This document shows positions 1 through 11,320 of a stretch of DNA of 64,000 bases, piece after piece. Below the pieces are notes generated by a model. That model saw only the letters and a program-made list of their open reading frames with translations, ran no database searches and was not told the DNA's origin. Every line of letters starts with the position of its first letter. The stretch's first letter is position 1. Source of the DNA: Carposina sasakii. Lineage: Eukaryota > Arthropoda > Insecta > Lepidoptera > Carposinidae. Location: contig CP053156.1 in the NCBI GenBank assembly GCA_014607495.2, positions 2,294,001-2,358,000 of the forward strand. Reading direction: 5' to 3'. A program made the translations under genes and the position numbers.

Positions 1-34
1 GCAAAGGGCACACCTGAAAATAAAGTTGTTAAAT

Positions 35-2532
35 ATGTGGAATAAACTAAAAGATTCTAATTTATATATTAGAAGTGATATTAAAGATAACAAGTATAAT
101 GTATATGTAACAGATTATGTAAATATCTGGTATGTATATTACACAGAAACAGAATTTCTAAAATGTTTGCAGGTTAGTATTTTACTTACCTACCTACTTA
201 TAAATAAGTATTTCTATAAAAATATAGGTGTATATGCATATTGAAAAAGTAATTTAAAGCCAATAATTAAAAGTCATTGTTGGTAGCAGTTAAAATTTAC
301 GAAATACATATAAAATACATTCATTATTTATATTTTATATAAATTTTAGTAGGTATGTAGGTACCTACTATTTAGTTCCATAAGATAATATAGTTATATC
401 ATGATTTTTACATACAATTTCCAGGCCAGTAATCGGGCTTTAGAAATGAGTGACACGGACTTTATATACAAAGGAACTTCTGTATTGATAAATCCTGAAG
501 GTATTAAAAGTTGTAAAGTGGAACCCGCTGATGATACATTACATGTAAATACAGTTACAATGGTCAATGGAGGTTGCCCTTTGAGAATTAATTTAAAACT
601 GTGTACAGGATCCAAGGAATTGGTGTGTATTCATAAATAATTTATGATATTGCAAATGAGCCATCTTAGGTACAGAAATATACAGGGTTAATTTAAAAAC
701 ATCAATAACCTCGCAGTACTAGGTAGCTGAAATTATAAACAATAACATTTGTTCTACGAGTTAATTTTTCGTAATACTGTGGTCACCAACCCGCCTGCCC
801 AGCATTGGTGACTATGGACAAATACCATGGTAGTCTTGTGGCGTGCCCTGCGGTAGGCCTACGTCCAGCAGTGGACTGCAATAGGCTGATGATGATGATG
901 TAGTACACATGGATGAAGTCGCAGGCGACTGTTAGTAATTATTCACCTCAAAACTGTGAAGAACTGTACTTCTACTGTACTTACATTGTTATTAGGTATT
1001 AATGTACTTACTACATTGTTTTATATAACATTACCAGTAAGGGCTATGTACCTACTTATAATTTTTTGTTACAAATAGTTTTTCCAGGTGGTGACACAGC
1101 CTCTGTTAGTATGTGTTGATGATCTAAGATCAAGTGAGAACAGACTATATAAGTTACTACAGAAAAGGGATAAGAAAATTGAATATGTCAAAGATAACTT
1201 TCATGATGGGGAAAAGATCATAAGTAAGTGCCGATTTGTCCAAACTTTCATGATTGGGAAAAAATAATAAGGGCCAATTTTTCCAAACGTCAGATAGCCT
1301 ATCAGAGGAATAAAGTTGATGCTGTCTCTTTCTAAAACTTGATAATAATAAAGACAGCATCAATTTTATTTTATTCCTCTTATAGGCTATCTGATGTTTG
1401 GAAAAATTGGCCCAAAGAATAATATTTTCTAGATAAGTTATTTTTACATACTAAAGTCAGTCAGTAACTTTGCTTGCTTGAAATTTAATACATTTATTCC
1501 ATGAAATCTAATACACTTGTTTCATTTGAAGATTGAGATTGACTGCATACACAATTGACCTCTCTTTCATTCCAGAATGTTTGAGAACAGTGCCCCCATT
1601 TGACTATGAAGGACATCAATCAAAACATTGTGAGTATGAGTGTATGTTTCATGGATCAGCATCATTTCCAAATGAACTTTTGGATAAAGTTTTGGATCTA
1701 CCTGAGGCGACTCTGTAAGTTCTAGATTAATTAATGTCCTAAACCTGCTTATAAGCATTCAAATAATACTTTAGGTTCTATACAGGCTTAGTCCCACATT
1801 AAGTTAACGTTTTTACCTTGTAATAATGAATTTTTACTGTCTTGATGGATTAACTGCAAATATGGAGATAAACTGGCCCTTGTGTTATAGTAGTAGGTAT
1901 TATCTATCTCTAATTCTTAACAGAATAACTAAGTAATTTTATTGATAAAATACAAAATCATGTAGGACTTAGGTACTTATACTGACGGCCGATTGGTGTA
2001 GTTGGTAGTAGCCCTGCCTGCGACGCCATAGGTACTGGGTTCAAATCCCGGTAGGTGCAAACGTTGATATGATGTATATTGATGTTTGTTTCTGAGTCAT
2101 GGATGTTTCTATACGTATCTATGTATTTATATACCGTTGCTTAGTAACCACGACACAAGACCTTAGGGATCTTAATGTGGAACTAGGTCAATGTGTGGTG
2201 AAGTGTGTGAATATTTATTATTTATTTTATTTATACTAATATCCTCTTGTGTTCAATAAAGCTTTACCAGGTATTTTTGTACATTTTCCAGTAAAGAAGA
2301 TATCTGTAAACTAGAAGTACCAATAAAAGAAGAACCAGTGTCTACAAATATTATTGAAGAATTCAAAAGAGAACCTCCCGAATCTGGCTCCACAGTTAAA
2401 ACAGAAGTCAACACAAATTTAGAAACTGCACAAGAAATAGTAACAGAAACTGTTAAAGCAGAAATGCAAGATATTAAGCCTGTAGTGAACACAACAGAAA
2501 GTCCTAGAAAAAGAAAGAAATTGAAGTATTGA
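35..2532 (+). CDS. NHEJ1: XLF/Cernunnos (non-homologous end-joining factor 1), 5 exons
   Basis: XLF is a nuclear scaffold that pairs with XRCC4-ligase IV and Ku to bridge broken DNA ends. Exons I place at 35-172, 425-622, 1088-1223, 1576-1714 and 2292-2532; all introns are GT-AG, phases 0, 0, 1 and 2, and the join gives 283 residues (human XLF has 299). Residues 1-46 (MW..L, then VYVTDYVNIW) match the XLF head start, where W and the LLVSDLQQVW-like strand are conserved. Residues 113-158 hold a coiled coil (RLYKLLQKRDKKIE) followed by G-x-x-II-K and RTVPPFD, the fold-back corresponding to human LKTEPFE. The tail (205-283) is acidic and low in complexity, and ends PRKRKKLKY, resembling the basic Ku-binding motif at the end of human XLF. 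The start chosen is ATG 35; the frame is open upstream to the window edge, so an earlier exon is possible. Family assignment is from remembered human sequence, not a search. Confidence 0.84.
783..900 (+). repeat. Interspersed repeat 3' end with (TGA)n tail, in NHEJ1 intron 2
   Basis: The segment runs from CACCAACCCGCCTGCCCAGC to a GATGATGATG tail, with the core CCAGCAGTGGACTGCAATAG. Related copies lie at 26490 (+), 36892 (-) and 43434 (+). A short simple-repeat tail at one end is typical of non-LTR retroelement 3' ends; which LINE or SINE family is not settled from the sequence. Confidence 0.8.
1271..1413. mobile_element. Palindromic MITE (family 'GGCC-GATAGCC'), in NHEJ1 intron 3
   Basis: Two arms of about 60 bp pair with each other. 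The left arm starts GGGCCAATTTTTCCAAACG and the right arm ends GTTTGGAAAAATTGGCCC, leaving a short loop around AAAACTTGATAATAATAAAG. The arms contain GATAGCCTATC-like and GATGCTGTCT motifs. It is non-coding. Full-length relatives are at 54762 and 61005, and fragments at 29750 and 43590. Confidence 0.8.
1984..2232 (+). mobile_element. tRNA-derived SINE, in NHEJ1 intron 4
   Basis: The head GACGGCCGATTGGTGTAGTT carries a pol III A box (TGGTGTAGTTGG). The B box is GGGTTCAAATCCC, one change from GGTTCRANTCC. The body contains CACGACACAAGACCTTAGGG and ends in a TTTATT-rich tail. Copies of the same family lie at 30714-30954 (-) and 39348-39590 (+), with a diverged one at 39128. The head is not a functional tRNA: no acceptor stem pairs across it, and it continues directly into the SINE body. 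Confidence 0.88.
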
Positions 2533-2984
2533 ATGTGATGTATTACTGTGTGGATAGTGACTGAGCTACTAAGCCCTAATTAAATCAATCCTAGTTTTAA
2601 TTTTAACCACGAATTAGTACACATGTTGTCTCGCGTTTTTTGAACGTAAATAGCAAGAGACATCATTATTGTTAGACATAATTTAATTTTAAAATTAACC
2701 CAAAGGTTAAAGAGTTGGTGCAAGTGGAGCTGAGACTAAAGTGTTATTTATTGTAGTTGTAAATAATAGTATGTGGGCAAATAGTTATATCATATTTTAA
2801 GCAGGTTAAGTTTTACTTTCTTTTGTTATTATCACCTTGAACTGTCGAGGGAATAAAAAAACATAATAAATTATAATGTACTAAGATTTAAATAATAAGT
2901 ACATGTTATAATTAAAAGTTTTATTGTACACGAAACAGTAAAATCTACAATTATTTATTTGTGCCAGTGTGTAAATTATATAAG
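2533..2984 (+). other. NHEJ1 3' UTR and downstream spacer
   Basis: This non-coding DNA follows the NHEJ1 stop codon. An AATAAA at 2852-2857 is a plausible poly(A) signal, but several other AATAAA-like strings occur in this AT-rich stretch, so the cleavage site cannot be chosen. No open frame of note. Confidence 0.4.
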
Positions 2985-3128
2985 GGTCGATTCCGGCAGT
3001 CACACTTAAACCTAAACCTTATCTTAGTCAGGTCTATCTCTCCGTTCTTAACATAAATGGCTGAGAGAGAAAAGGACAGGTAGGATTAAATTTACGTTTA
3101 GGTTTAAGTGTGACTACCGGAATCGACC
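2985..3128. mobile_element. Short MITE with 33-bp terminal inverted repeats
   Basis: The left end, GGTCGATTCCGGCAGTCACA and on to position 3017, is the reverse complement of 3096-3128 with one mismatch in 33. The 78-bp middle is not palindromic. It is too short to code and is best read as a non-autonomous DNA transposon relic. No clear target duplication beyond AT-rich flanks. Confidence 0.78.
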
Positions 3129-3211
3129 ATACTGTATAATGTGATTAGTAGGAGATACACTTATCATGTAGGTATACCTAAGTACCGTAAAATCAGGGTA
3201 CTTAAGTACTT

Positions 3212-3492
3212 TAGCCCTCGGGATTACTTTGGCTCAAACCAGAAAAACAGTTTTACTAACGTAAAACTGCACCTTCGCTGCCTGCAGATTTTCTTAGCAA
3301 GGCGACGACTAGTGCCAGAAACGTAAATAACCGTCGATAGCACTTCTAGAAAACCGAGGAAACGCAAATACGTAGTCGGCAGCATTGAATGTGTTAGCTC
3401 CTGACTACAGCATGGCAGCAAGTACCTATAATTTATATTTTTTTCTCGTTTAGGCCAACATTACCCACAGGGCTTATGTACCCCAATGTTAC
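3212..3492. repeat. Degenerate inverted-repeat element (family 'GGCCCAAACC')
   Basis: The left side contains TTTGGCTCAAACCAGAAAAA and the right side TAGGCCAACATTACCCACAG followed by GTACCCCAATGTTAC. The same motifs, better preserved, bound the element at 9589-9760. Both look like remnants of one family with ends of the GGGG...CCCC kind. No coding capacity. Confidence 0.5.
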
Positions 3493-4080
3493 AGTTTCTT
3501 CTTTTATGTAACATATTTTAAATAGGTACCTAACTTATATTTAACACGAGTTTAGGGAAGAAAAAACAATTTTCACTATAAAAAACCAACTCTGAAAATG
3601 GAAAAAAATGCTGTTTCATACTTTGAATGGCTACTACTTAGGTACACTAAAATGTATGGCACAGCTGGTTTTATTTTCCATTCCATGCACATAGGTAACT
3701 ATTGTCCATTATACCTAACATGGTATCTATTGTATTTCCAGTCATTGTAGGCAATTCTTAAACATTTCGTTGTAAGCAAATACAATCATCATAATTTTTT
3801 ACCTGGCACTTTATAACCAAACCTATTTATTTAAAGAATACAAAACTATAATGATTTGTGACACACAGTGTTAAGCATTCCAAATCGATTTGAAATAGGT
3901 ACACAAATATCACTTTCGATAGCTGTCGTAACAAAAATTGTCTCCAATAATCGCATTACCATCGAATAGTAAAAATTGATTCCAAAAAATATGTAAAAAA
4001 ACAAACACTTATGCCAAAAATAATCATCAATATCACATTGCAATATTTTCGGTAGAAAATAAAATACATACATACATAAA
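3493..4080. other. Spacer without recognisable features
   Basis: AT-rich sequence with lepidopteran-type GGTACCTAC runs. Reading frames here are short and show no family resemblance. Confidence 0.6.
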
Positions 4081-6135
4081 AACAAACAAACAACTCTTCA
4101 GCGTCTTCCAAATGCAATCGGGGGGGGGGGGGGGAGATCACGGATCTCCATTTGCTTTTTGTTTCTACGATCCTGATACACCTCTTTCGCTTCATCTACT
4201 TATATTCTTCATGCACGCTTGTCGGTTTAGGGTACTCTTGACCTGACCTTTCTTTAGAATTTCACCAATTTGATCGGTGAAGGTCCGGCGAGGTCTTCCC
4301 CTCCCAACTCTTCCGTTGTACACTTTCTTTGTCAGTCTACTTTCACTCATCCTCTCCACATGCCCAAACCACCTCAACATACCCTTCTCAATCATAGTCA
4401 CCACGTCCTCATTTATACCACACTTCTTTCTGATCACCTCATTTCTTATTCTATCTTTCAAAGTGACCACACATACTTCTTAATGCTCTCATTTCCACTG
4501 CATTCTCTTGACTTTGGTGTGTTTCTGCCATACTCAACTTTCACTTCCATACATAAGAGTCGGCACCGAAACACCTCCATGAACAGCCAGACGTGCCGCT
4601 TGCGACACTTTCTGGCTACTCATAAAAGAATTAAGTGCCCCATTCACCCGATTCCCAGCATAGTCCCCAGATAGACGAACTCAGACACTTGCTCCAATCT
4701 TTATTCGCCAATCATTATTTTGCAATCCGCCATTACCTCATTCTTTTCAAAAACCATCACTTTCGTCTTACTTACATTCATCTTCATCCCTTTACTTTCA
4801 AATGATCCATGCATTTTTGTTACCAGCTCCTACAACTCCTCCTCCGAAGACGCAAGCAAAACCATGTCATCAGCATAGAGAAGGCATTTGACAAGTAACT
4901 CATTCATTCTTAGACCACAATCATCGTCTTTCAAACCTTGCAAACAACTGTCCATGAATAGATTGAATAGCCACGGTGACGCTACACATCCCTGTCTAAT
5001 ACCCTTTTCGATGGTAAACAAGTCTGTGTAGGACCCGTTTATCCTCACACAAGCACTTGAGTCCTCGTAGAGGGATTTCAGTGCCCGAATGAGAAGGCCA
5101 CTCACTCCATACATAGACAGATAAGCCTTCTCCAAATCGATGAAAGCGCAATAGACCTTCTGACTTTTCGCCGAAACTTTTCGGGTATACATCGTAAAGA
5201 AAGGACTTGATCCGTACATCCCATACCCTTTCGAAATCGCGCTTGTGCATCCCACACTTTCTGGTCGGTTACTTTCATAATCCTTTCAATCAACACTTTC
5301 GTATACAGCTTGCCGACAATGCCAAGTAGGCTTATGCCTCTATAGTTTTTGCAGTCCAGTCATGAGCCCTTACTCTTGAACAGAGGCACGATGACAGCCT
5401 TGCACCAATCAATTGGTCGGCCGGTGTCAAAGCACATGTTGAACAGGCGGTACAACTGACTGGCTACGACGCCCTGTCCAGCCTTCAGCATTTCAACACA
5501 AATCCTATCATATCCCAGCTGCCTTACTTGCTTTCATCCGGGTCAAACATTCACAATTTCATCTATGCTTTTACCTTCTTCTATTACCTTCCTCTCCAAG
5601 CACTGTTTCATTCAACTCTGAGGTCGGCGTATTTGCTTTTTCCCTGTCAAATAACTTTTCAAAATATTCCTTCCATCTCTTCAATATACATTCTTTCTCA
5701 TTCACTAAACTTCCATTCGTGTCCTTAATTGAGCTCAGTTCAGAGCTCTGCCCTTTTCCCCTGGCTAATTTTATGGATTTACAGAAAAACTTTTTGTTAG
5801 CCTGGAAATCCTGGGACAACCTTTCATCCATTAGATCTTTCTGTTCCGCTTTCTTTCTTTTCACAATTTCTTTCACTAGTCCATTCATACTTCTATACAT
5901 TCTTTTTGCTTCAATCACTTCGTCGTAAGAGGCTTTTCGGATTTTTTGGTTAGCTCTCATAGCCAAACAGTCCCGCCATAACTTTTTCTTCTTACATACT
6001 GCTTCTTTTACTTCTTTATCCCACCATATATTCTTCTTCTTTTTACCTTTGCACCTCTTTCTGACTCCACATACATCATCAGCCACACTCACTATTTTAC
6101 TCTTAAATGCATCCCACAAGTCATCAATCTCACTT
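4081..6135 (-). pseudogene. 5'-truncated, broken RTE-type LINE (reverse transcriptase)
   Basis: On the minus strand, 6119-5571 encodes a basic linker (IWWDKEVKEAV near its start, RWKEYFEKLF near its end), the part normally between endonuclease and RT. Then 5255-4830 carries RT motifs AFIDLEKAY, GIRQGCVASP and the catalytic box LLYADDMVLL. Next, 4470-4192 carries [10 protein letters not shown] and GRGRPRRTF, the C-terminal region typical of RTE-like elements, ending with a DEAKEV..KWRS-like stretch near 4190-4140. The endonuclease domain is absent (5' truncation near 6135). Frame changes separate the blocks, and residues between LEKAY and YGVSG are missing, so it cannot be active. A 15-G run at 4120-4134 lies at the 3' side. 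A second 3' fragment of this family is at 29200-29285. Confidence 0.88.
4120..4134 (+). repeat. Poly-G tract
   Basis: Fifteen consecutive G on the plus strand, inside the 3' region of the LINE. It may be slippage or partly a sequencing artefact. Confidence 0.85.
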
Positions 6136-7246
6136 CAATTTAAAAGAAAATAAAATATTAGCTATAATTTTTGGAATCAATCCATCTACTTATTTACATA
6201 ATGTAAGATATCAATGAATATTTCACTATAAATGTATTTTTAAGAAACGCTTCTAAATACATTTTTAAATTCGATAAAAATGTGCTTGTTTCAATGAGCA
6301 ATTGAAATATTTATTTGACCATGCTAAAATTGTAAAGTATGGTAACTCCATGATCTCTGAAAACAGGATTGTTTTGTATCGTGGAAGCAAGATATCGCCC
6401 TTATACACGTCTCGTTTACACAATGGAAAAAATCCTGCTTTAAGACTACAGTAACCCTGAAGAGTCTGGCATTAAGATTGTACGTACAGAGCGCCGAGCT
6501 GGTGTAAACTGCATTCTTTATCAGTTATCTGCACCTAAAGCTTTAACAGCTCTTTTAATAGTTCTTTTAATTGATATTTATTAATAGGTAGGTATATACC
6601 TAGGTGCCTACATGATTTGTAATAGGTACAATGCCATCATGATAAAATGTAAAATAGCACACAAATCGTGAAGTACCCAGTCAGATGTAGATTTTTCGAT
6701 TCTTTTCATACAATATACCTAATATTTGGTCTTTTGAACCTCTCGACGCGAACAAAACCAATGGTCTTTGGCTAATCTTTAGCCGGTAAAGTTTAGCCTG
6801 AGACACTTGGTTACGTACCTACGCATTAGGTACCTTTAGTGTGTACCTACTTATAACGTTTCTATTGCCTATTCCCTCCATATTCAATCTACTTCTGAAG
6901 TACTTCGGTTTTTAGGCATGAAGCAAGCACTAACTTCATAAAATATCCTAAGGTTTTTGACTTAGAGTCTATTTTTAATTTAGATAAGTACCTACCTTTC
7001 TTAAACGTTTGCATCTTCAACTCTATAAGTTATGGGCCAGCTCTACTATATTATTACCTCGTTTGACACTGTATCGTGAATTCGTGATCCATTGCTTGTT
7101 GACTAGATTAAACCAGCAATGAATTCAAAATTTACATCAATTGAAGGAGACTATCATTATACCTACTATAGTAAGTACCTACTTGTTGTTGATTTTCCTG
7201 TAACGGCTAACTCGGCTGATAATCATTACCTTCCTGCACAAGTAAC
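6136..7246. other. Spacer without recognisable features
   Basis: AT-rich sequence between the LINE truncation point and the next MITE fragment. No coding signal or recognised repeat on either strand. Confidence 0.55.
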
Positions 7247-7385
7247 ATGACCTGCGAAATACGATATGATAAGATAAACCGATTTATCGAAATTTAGCCT
7301 GTCAAAATACGATAAATATAGCCTCCATGTCGAGTTTTGTATATAGGTAGATACGATACGATATCCACGATGCGTGGTCATGCTA
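7247..7385. mobile_element. MITE copy (family 'ATCGATACGATA')
   Basis: CATGACCTGCGAAATACGAT at the left and an inexact reverse complement at the right (CACGATGCGTGGTCATG) enclose stretches rich in CGATA, including GTCAAAATACGATAAATATA. The same words appear in the 22727-23708 element. Non-coding. Confidence 0.6.
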
Positions 7386-7704
7386 AGGGGGCAGGTAATG
7401 ATAAATTAACCTAGGAATTCGAGTAAACAAAAATCTTGTAGATTGCAACAATAATACTAACTATCTATTTTTAATTAATTACCTGCTACCGAGGCTTTAT
7501 TCAGTGAAATTCGAAATATCTTTACAGCCGATTTACAAACTAGGTAAAAATAGTTCATAAGAGCCAGTCAATACCTACCGAGATGCGTCTTGATAAATCG
7601 AGATACCGAAGATGCAAACAAACCGCCAATAAAACTGCCTAACAGTTAGGTCCTATCATGTCTAACACTATCCCTGATTCAATTCTATCCATTCCATGAT
7701 TTGG

Positions 7705-9360
7705 CTAACAAATGCATTTCGACACGTCCGTCTCAGATTCCGAAGGCTTCACCACGTTGTCTCTTTCCTTTAGTTCGAACGCATCTGCCTGAAAATGAAA
7801 AAAATAGCAAAATAAATCGACAGAGGCATAGAGAGTAGGTAACTACCTAATAATAACTTTAAAATATTACAGAGGTATCGTTCAAAATTAAATTTATGGC
7901 TCATATATTAAGAATTTGATGCAAGTGTACGTATCATATCTTAATAAGTATCTGCGGATAATCTAATCAAATAGAAATATTTCATTTGATAACTTTAGTT
8001 TTTAATCCTTCGACTAAAAGAGCTGTTAAAGATAGTAGTTCTATTATAATGTTTCTTACCTTAGTTTCTCTATATTCCCTAATTTTTCTTGCTAACGTGA
8101 GGAATGCCTCTTCAATGTTGATATCACTTTTACACGACACTTCGAAGAACGGCATATCAAAGTCGTCAGCTATCTGGAATTATGGAGATTTAAACGTTAT
8201 TCTAGGTCGATATCATGCTACAAATTCTAGTTCTATGTAGGCTTTTTCATATCATAACAGAATACCTTTTAATTATTGCTTTGATACTATTGGGTCGAAT
8301 AAAAAACATTCACGTAAACGTTAAGTTTTGCACTATATAGTCATTTTGGGATAATTGCTAAACAACTTCGTAAGGAGCTTATTTTAGAAATTCTGATGAC
8401 CTAACCTAATCGTACCTAGGTAGATAGGTATGCTATCTCTGTACACATGTACCAACTGCTCCTACTAATCGCCAACTGATCAGCCCTTTTGTTATGCTTA
8501 CCGAAATTGTAGAACTTTTTGCCTAATGCAGTTTAGGTAATCTTGGATCTTTGGCGTTGAAACCTAAGAATAGACATTACGCTCACGATCCTTTATCTAT
8601 CTATAAGTAGGTACTCATAGGTAATATACTCTCAATATCTCCGATTTTCATTTTTTTTATCTACCTACTCTCACCTTTTGGCCCCTTTCTTTCGGTACAG
8701 CTCTATGGTTCTCGTGCACATCACATTTATTTCCAACTAAAACTTTTAATGACGTCTGGTGAGGCATACTGAAACATTCATAACAATGAAAATTGTTAAT
8801 TTGTCGTAAGTTAGGTTACATTTGAGGTAGACAAATCGGAAGTTAAGAAATAATTTGGTATGCTGTGGTCTAAATATGCCCCAAATCGCTAAAATATCTC
8901 GATACCTATAATCATTCGTCATCCTACTGCTACTCCTTTTACTTTAATGCCAAAAAATAAGACGAAATGTGTGCTAATCGCTGCAAAAAATCATTATGAA
9001 CGATAATGTGTTCAACGTCGTATTCTTAGTGGTAACTTTTCCCTTAAGGCCCTAAGTGCCCTTAAGTTAAGAGCACTCAGTTGAAAGATGGTGCTTTGTA
9101 CTTATGTACTTACTTATCTACTTAGCTACCTACTTTATTTCCTATAGTTGAGTTACTTACCTCCTGTATATTTCTCAACCAGTACGACAAATGGTTGAAA
9201 GACTCCAAGTTTGTGATATCATACATCAGAATGATACCCATCGCTCCTCTGTAATACGCCGTGGTCAGTGTGCGAAACCTTTCCTGTCCTGCAGTGTCCC
9301 ATATCTGGAGCTTAATTGGCACGCCATCCAAATTTATGATTTTCTGCTTGAAATCTATTC
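7705..9360 (-). CDS. RabX4: Rab family small GTPase, RabX4-like (four 3' exons)
   Basis: Membrane-trafficking GTPase. Exons on the minus strand: 9360-9161, 8768-8675, 8173-8060 and 7788-7705. The first starts in phase 1 with IDFKQK, then has the G3 box [20 protein letters not shown] and ends YWLRNIQE. The second carries G4 ([12 protein letters not shown]). The third carries [20 protein letters not shown], the G5 position. The last ends SKCIC-stop, a CxC motif for geranylgeranylation. The YWLRNIQE and [12 protein letters not shown] wording fits insect RabX4 better than Rab1, 8 or 10, by memory of the family. The intron boundaries around 8675-8768 are phase 0 on both sides, yet that exon is 94 nt: one base too many. 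The surplus sits at or near the TTTT run 8744-8747 (plus strand). Either this is an indel, or a CAG acceptor 13 nt further in (exon 8755-8675, 81 nt) is used. Confidence 0.85.
8744..8747 (-). other. Apparent +1 frameshift site in the Rab G4 exon
   Basis: Reading YASPDVIK in frame from the upstream splice site meets a stop five codons later. Shifting by one base at this four-base homopolymer gives [13 protein letters not shown]. Both halves look conserved, so one base appears to be surplus. The alternative is splicing 13 nt downstream, which drops ASPDVI but keeps the frame. Confidence 0.6.
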
Positions 9361-9588
9361 CTGGAATTTGAGAATGGTTGCTTTAAGTACGAACTGTATA
9401 AACACAGTTAATATTCATCGGTTAAAATTAAAAATTTTCCCCACTGAAAATACCTAATACAATACCTAAGCCAGCAATGTTGATTCAGATGACCAAATGC
9501 AACAAATTAGGTGTAAGCGTCTCTATCTAATGATGACTTCTTGACATGCGGTCAACTAAGTGACTTGATACGAGTAGTAATACCTAAT

Positions 9589-9760
9589 GGGGCAACTTTG
9601 GCCCAAACCTGAAAAAGAAACACCTAAACTCCCCTCTACTCTATTACAATTCTTACCTGTAGATATGGGGAGGACAGTAAACAATTTTATGTTAAAAATC
9701 AAAAGTTTTTCTGGTTTGGGCCAGTTACCCCCAGGGCCAAAAGTACCCCAATGTTGCGCA
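9589..9760. mobile_element. Short inverted-repeat element (family 'GGCCCAAACC')
   Basis: It starts GGGGCAACTTTGGCCCAAAC and ends near GGGCCAAAAGTACCCC, with CTGGTTTGGGCC as the inner inverted match. It lies in the Rab intron just upstream of the G3 exon. A similar but more decayed copy is at 3212-3492. The GGGG/CCCC ends recall those of the pogo-like elements in this window. Confidence 0.55.
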
Positions 9761-11170
9761 TCTTTTGTACCATTTTCCTACACCTTCTAATTGAACTAGC
9801 CTCCTATCAAATGGTTACGAAAACTGCTTTGTTGTTCAGTTCGGTGTACAAAGTCTAACTGGCCTGGATCCAGCAGATGATTGAACTCTAGCAACTGGAG
9901 CATCATAATATGTCAATACACGTTTATGGTTCCCATAATAGGCAGCGGTCAAACTGCAGTGGAATTGTGTCACCATGGACATTGGACTTGATGCTGTATA
10001 TATAGGTATATACATATTTCTTAATAAGTATGTAGTTATGTGGATACCTACATGAATTTATGTACCTATGTATGTTACCAACTTCGTAATAGGGTCGTTT
10101 ACAGTTTTTTTTTGTATATCAAAAGATCATAAAATATAAGAAACATTTGCGAAAGAACAACTTCGCTAGCGTGAAAGCTTTCCGGGATATAACGATTTCA
10201 AAATCACACTTTTAGACTTGCCAAAAAACGCTCCATAGAAATGACTACCACAACGTGACGTCACTCTTTAAATAACTTGTATGCGCGTAAAAAAATTTGT
10301 TTTACAGCTATATTAAATATTGCGTCTAATAAATATGGTCACAATACAAAAGTTGTTGTAAATAATGCAGTTTGACACGACGTGTTGTTGTAATTTTCAA
10401 TTGATTTCACATTTGAAAAATGGACTTGCCCACTTAACTTTGAAGGCTTATTACTACCTCATTTGGGCACATAATCAAATTGTAATTTTACAGACAGGTA
10501 TGATTTTGATAATAAATTGTTTGTTAATTATTATTTATTCTGATTAGCATAAAATGTTATTAAGATTCAACAACCGGAAACTACCCTATTCTACGATTCT
10601 TTCGACGGCATATGGGGATAACAAAGTAAACTAGATCTATCTAGATCACGTTCTAATTAATTGATTTTATTGATATTAATTAAAAGAACGTACTTATTCG
10701 AGTGCATGTACCTAGTATAACAAGTACTTGCTGGTTTAGAAAAGTAACATCATCCATGTCGTTTAGTGAGCAATAGACGAAGTACCTACCTCCTACCTAC
10801 TAACCTACAACTAACAAGTTTCACTGCAGAACTAAAGCAGAAATAGCTCAAGCTATCTCTCACTATCTCAGATGACGACCACGGCTAATAACCATAACCA
10901 AACTGTCCTAAATAATTAACTGCTCACTTACTATTAAAGCGTCAAAACTGTAAAACGAAACAGTTAAAATTAACGTTTTGGTCGGCAAGGAAAGTTGAAT
11001 TTAGCAGCATACCGCCGTTTTCTAATTCCGCAAGTAATATCTGATCTACGATTCTGCAACGACACTAAACATGCACACGACAAAGGATCGTAAAACGGAA
11101 AAGCGCATGCCGTACTCAACGCCTAATACAATTTCATTTATAAAAAAGATAAAAGTGTAAAAACAATCCC
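9761..11170. other. Presumed Rab intron, nothing else recognised
   Basis: The missing switch I exon of the Rab gene should lie between the G3 and P-loop exons. I scanned the minus strand here for an exon ending in STVG at a phase-1 donor and found none that stays open. Confidence 0.45.
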
Positions 11171-11320
11171 TGAAAAAAAGTAAAGGAAAGGGAGTCTAAA
11201 GAAAACGAAGTTGGTAAAGAAAAAGGAGTTTAGTAAAGGAAAGGCAGTTGGTAAAAGAAAAGGAGTTGTAAATTATTAATACGAGTAAAAGGAGTTGGTA
11301 AAGGAAAAATGGTCAGTAAG
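11171..11320 (+). repeat. Purine-rich minisatellite
   Basis: Imperfect units of about 19-22 bp resembling GGAGTTGGTAAAGGAAAA repeat six or more times. The plus strand is almost entirely A and G. No coding role seen; the repeats are interrupted by stops in all frames. Confidence 0.7.

Noticed and set aside
2000..2060. tRNA gene on the basis of A and B boxes
   Set aside because: The same head with the same non-tRNA body recurs at 30714 and 39348, and the ends do not pair as an acceptor stem; it is a SINE.
35..2532. XRCC4 or PAXX instead of XLF
   Set aside because: The head start with VTDYVNIW, the K-x-LRTVPPFD fold-back and the KRKK end fit XLF; XRCC4 would continue in a much longer coil.
4270..4674. 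134-codon plus-strand frame
   Set aside because: It is the antisense shadow of the LINE coding region on the minus strand.
9640..9720. Candidate Rab switch I exon ending ...PIST|G on the minus strand
   Set aside because: It lacks the Val of TVG and the RF motif, and lies inside a repeat also present at 3212; phase agreement alone is not enough.
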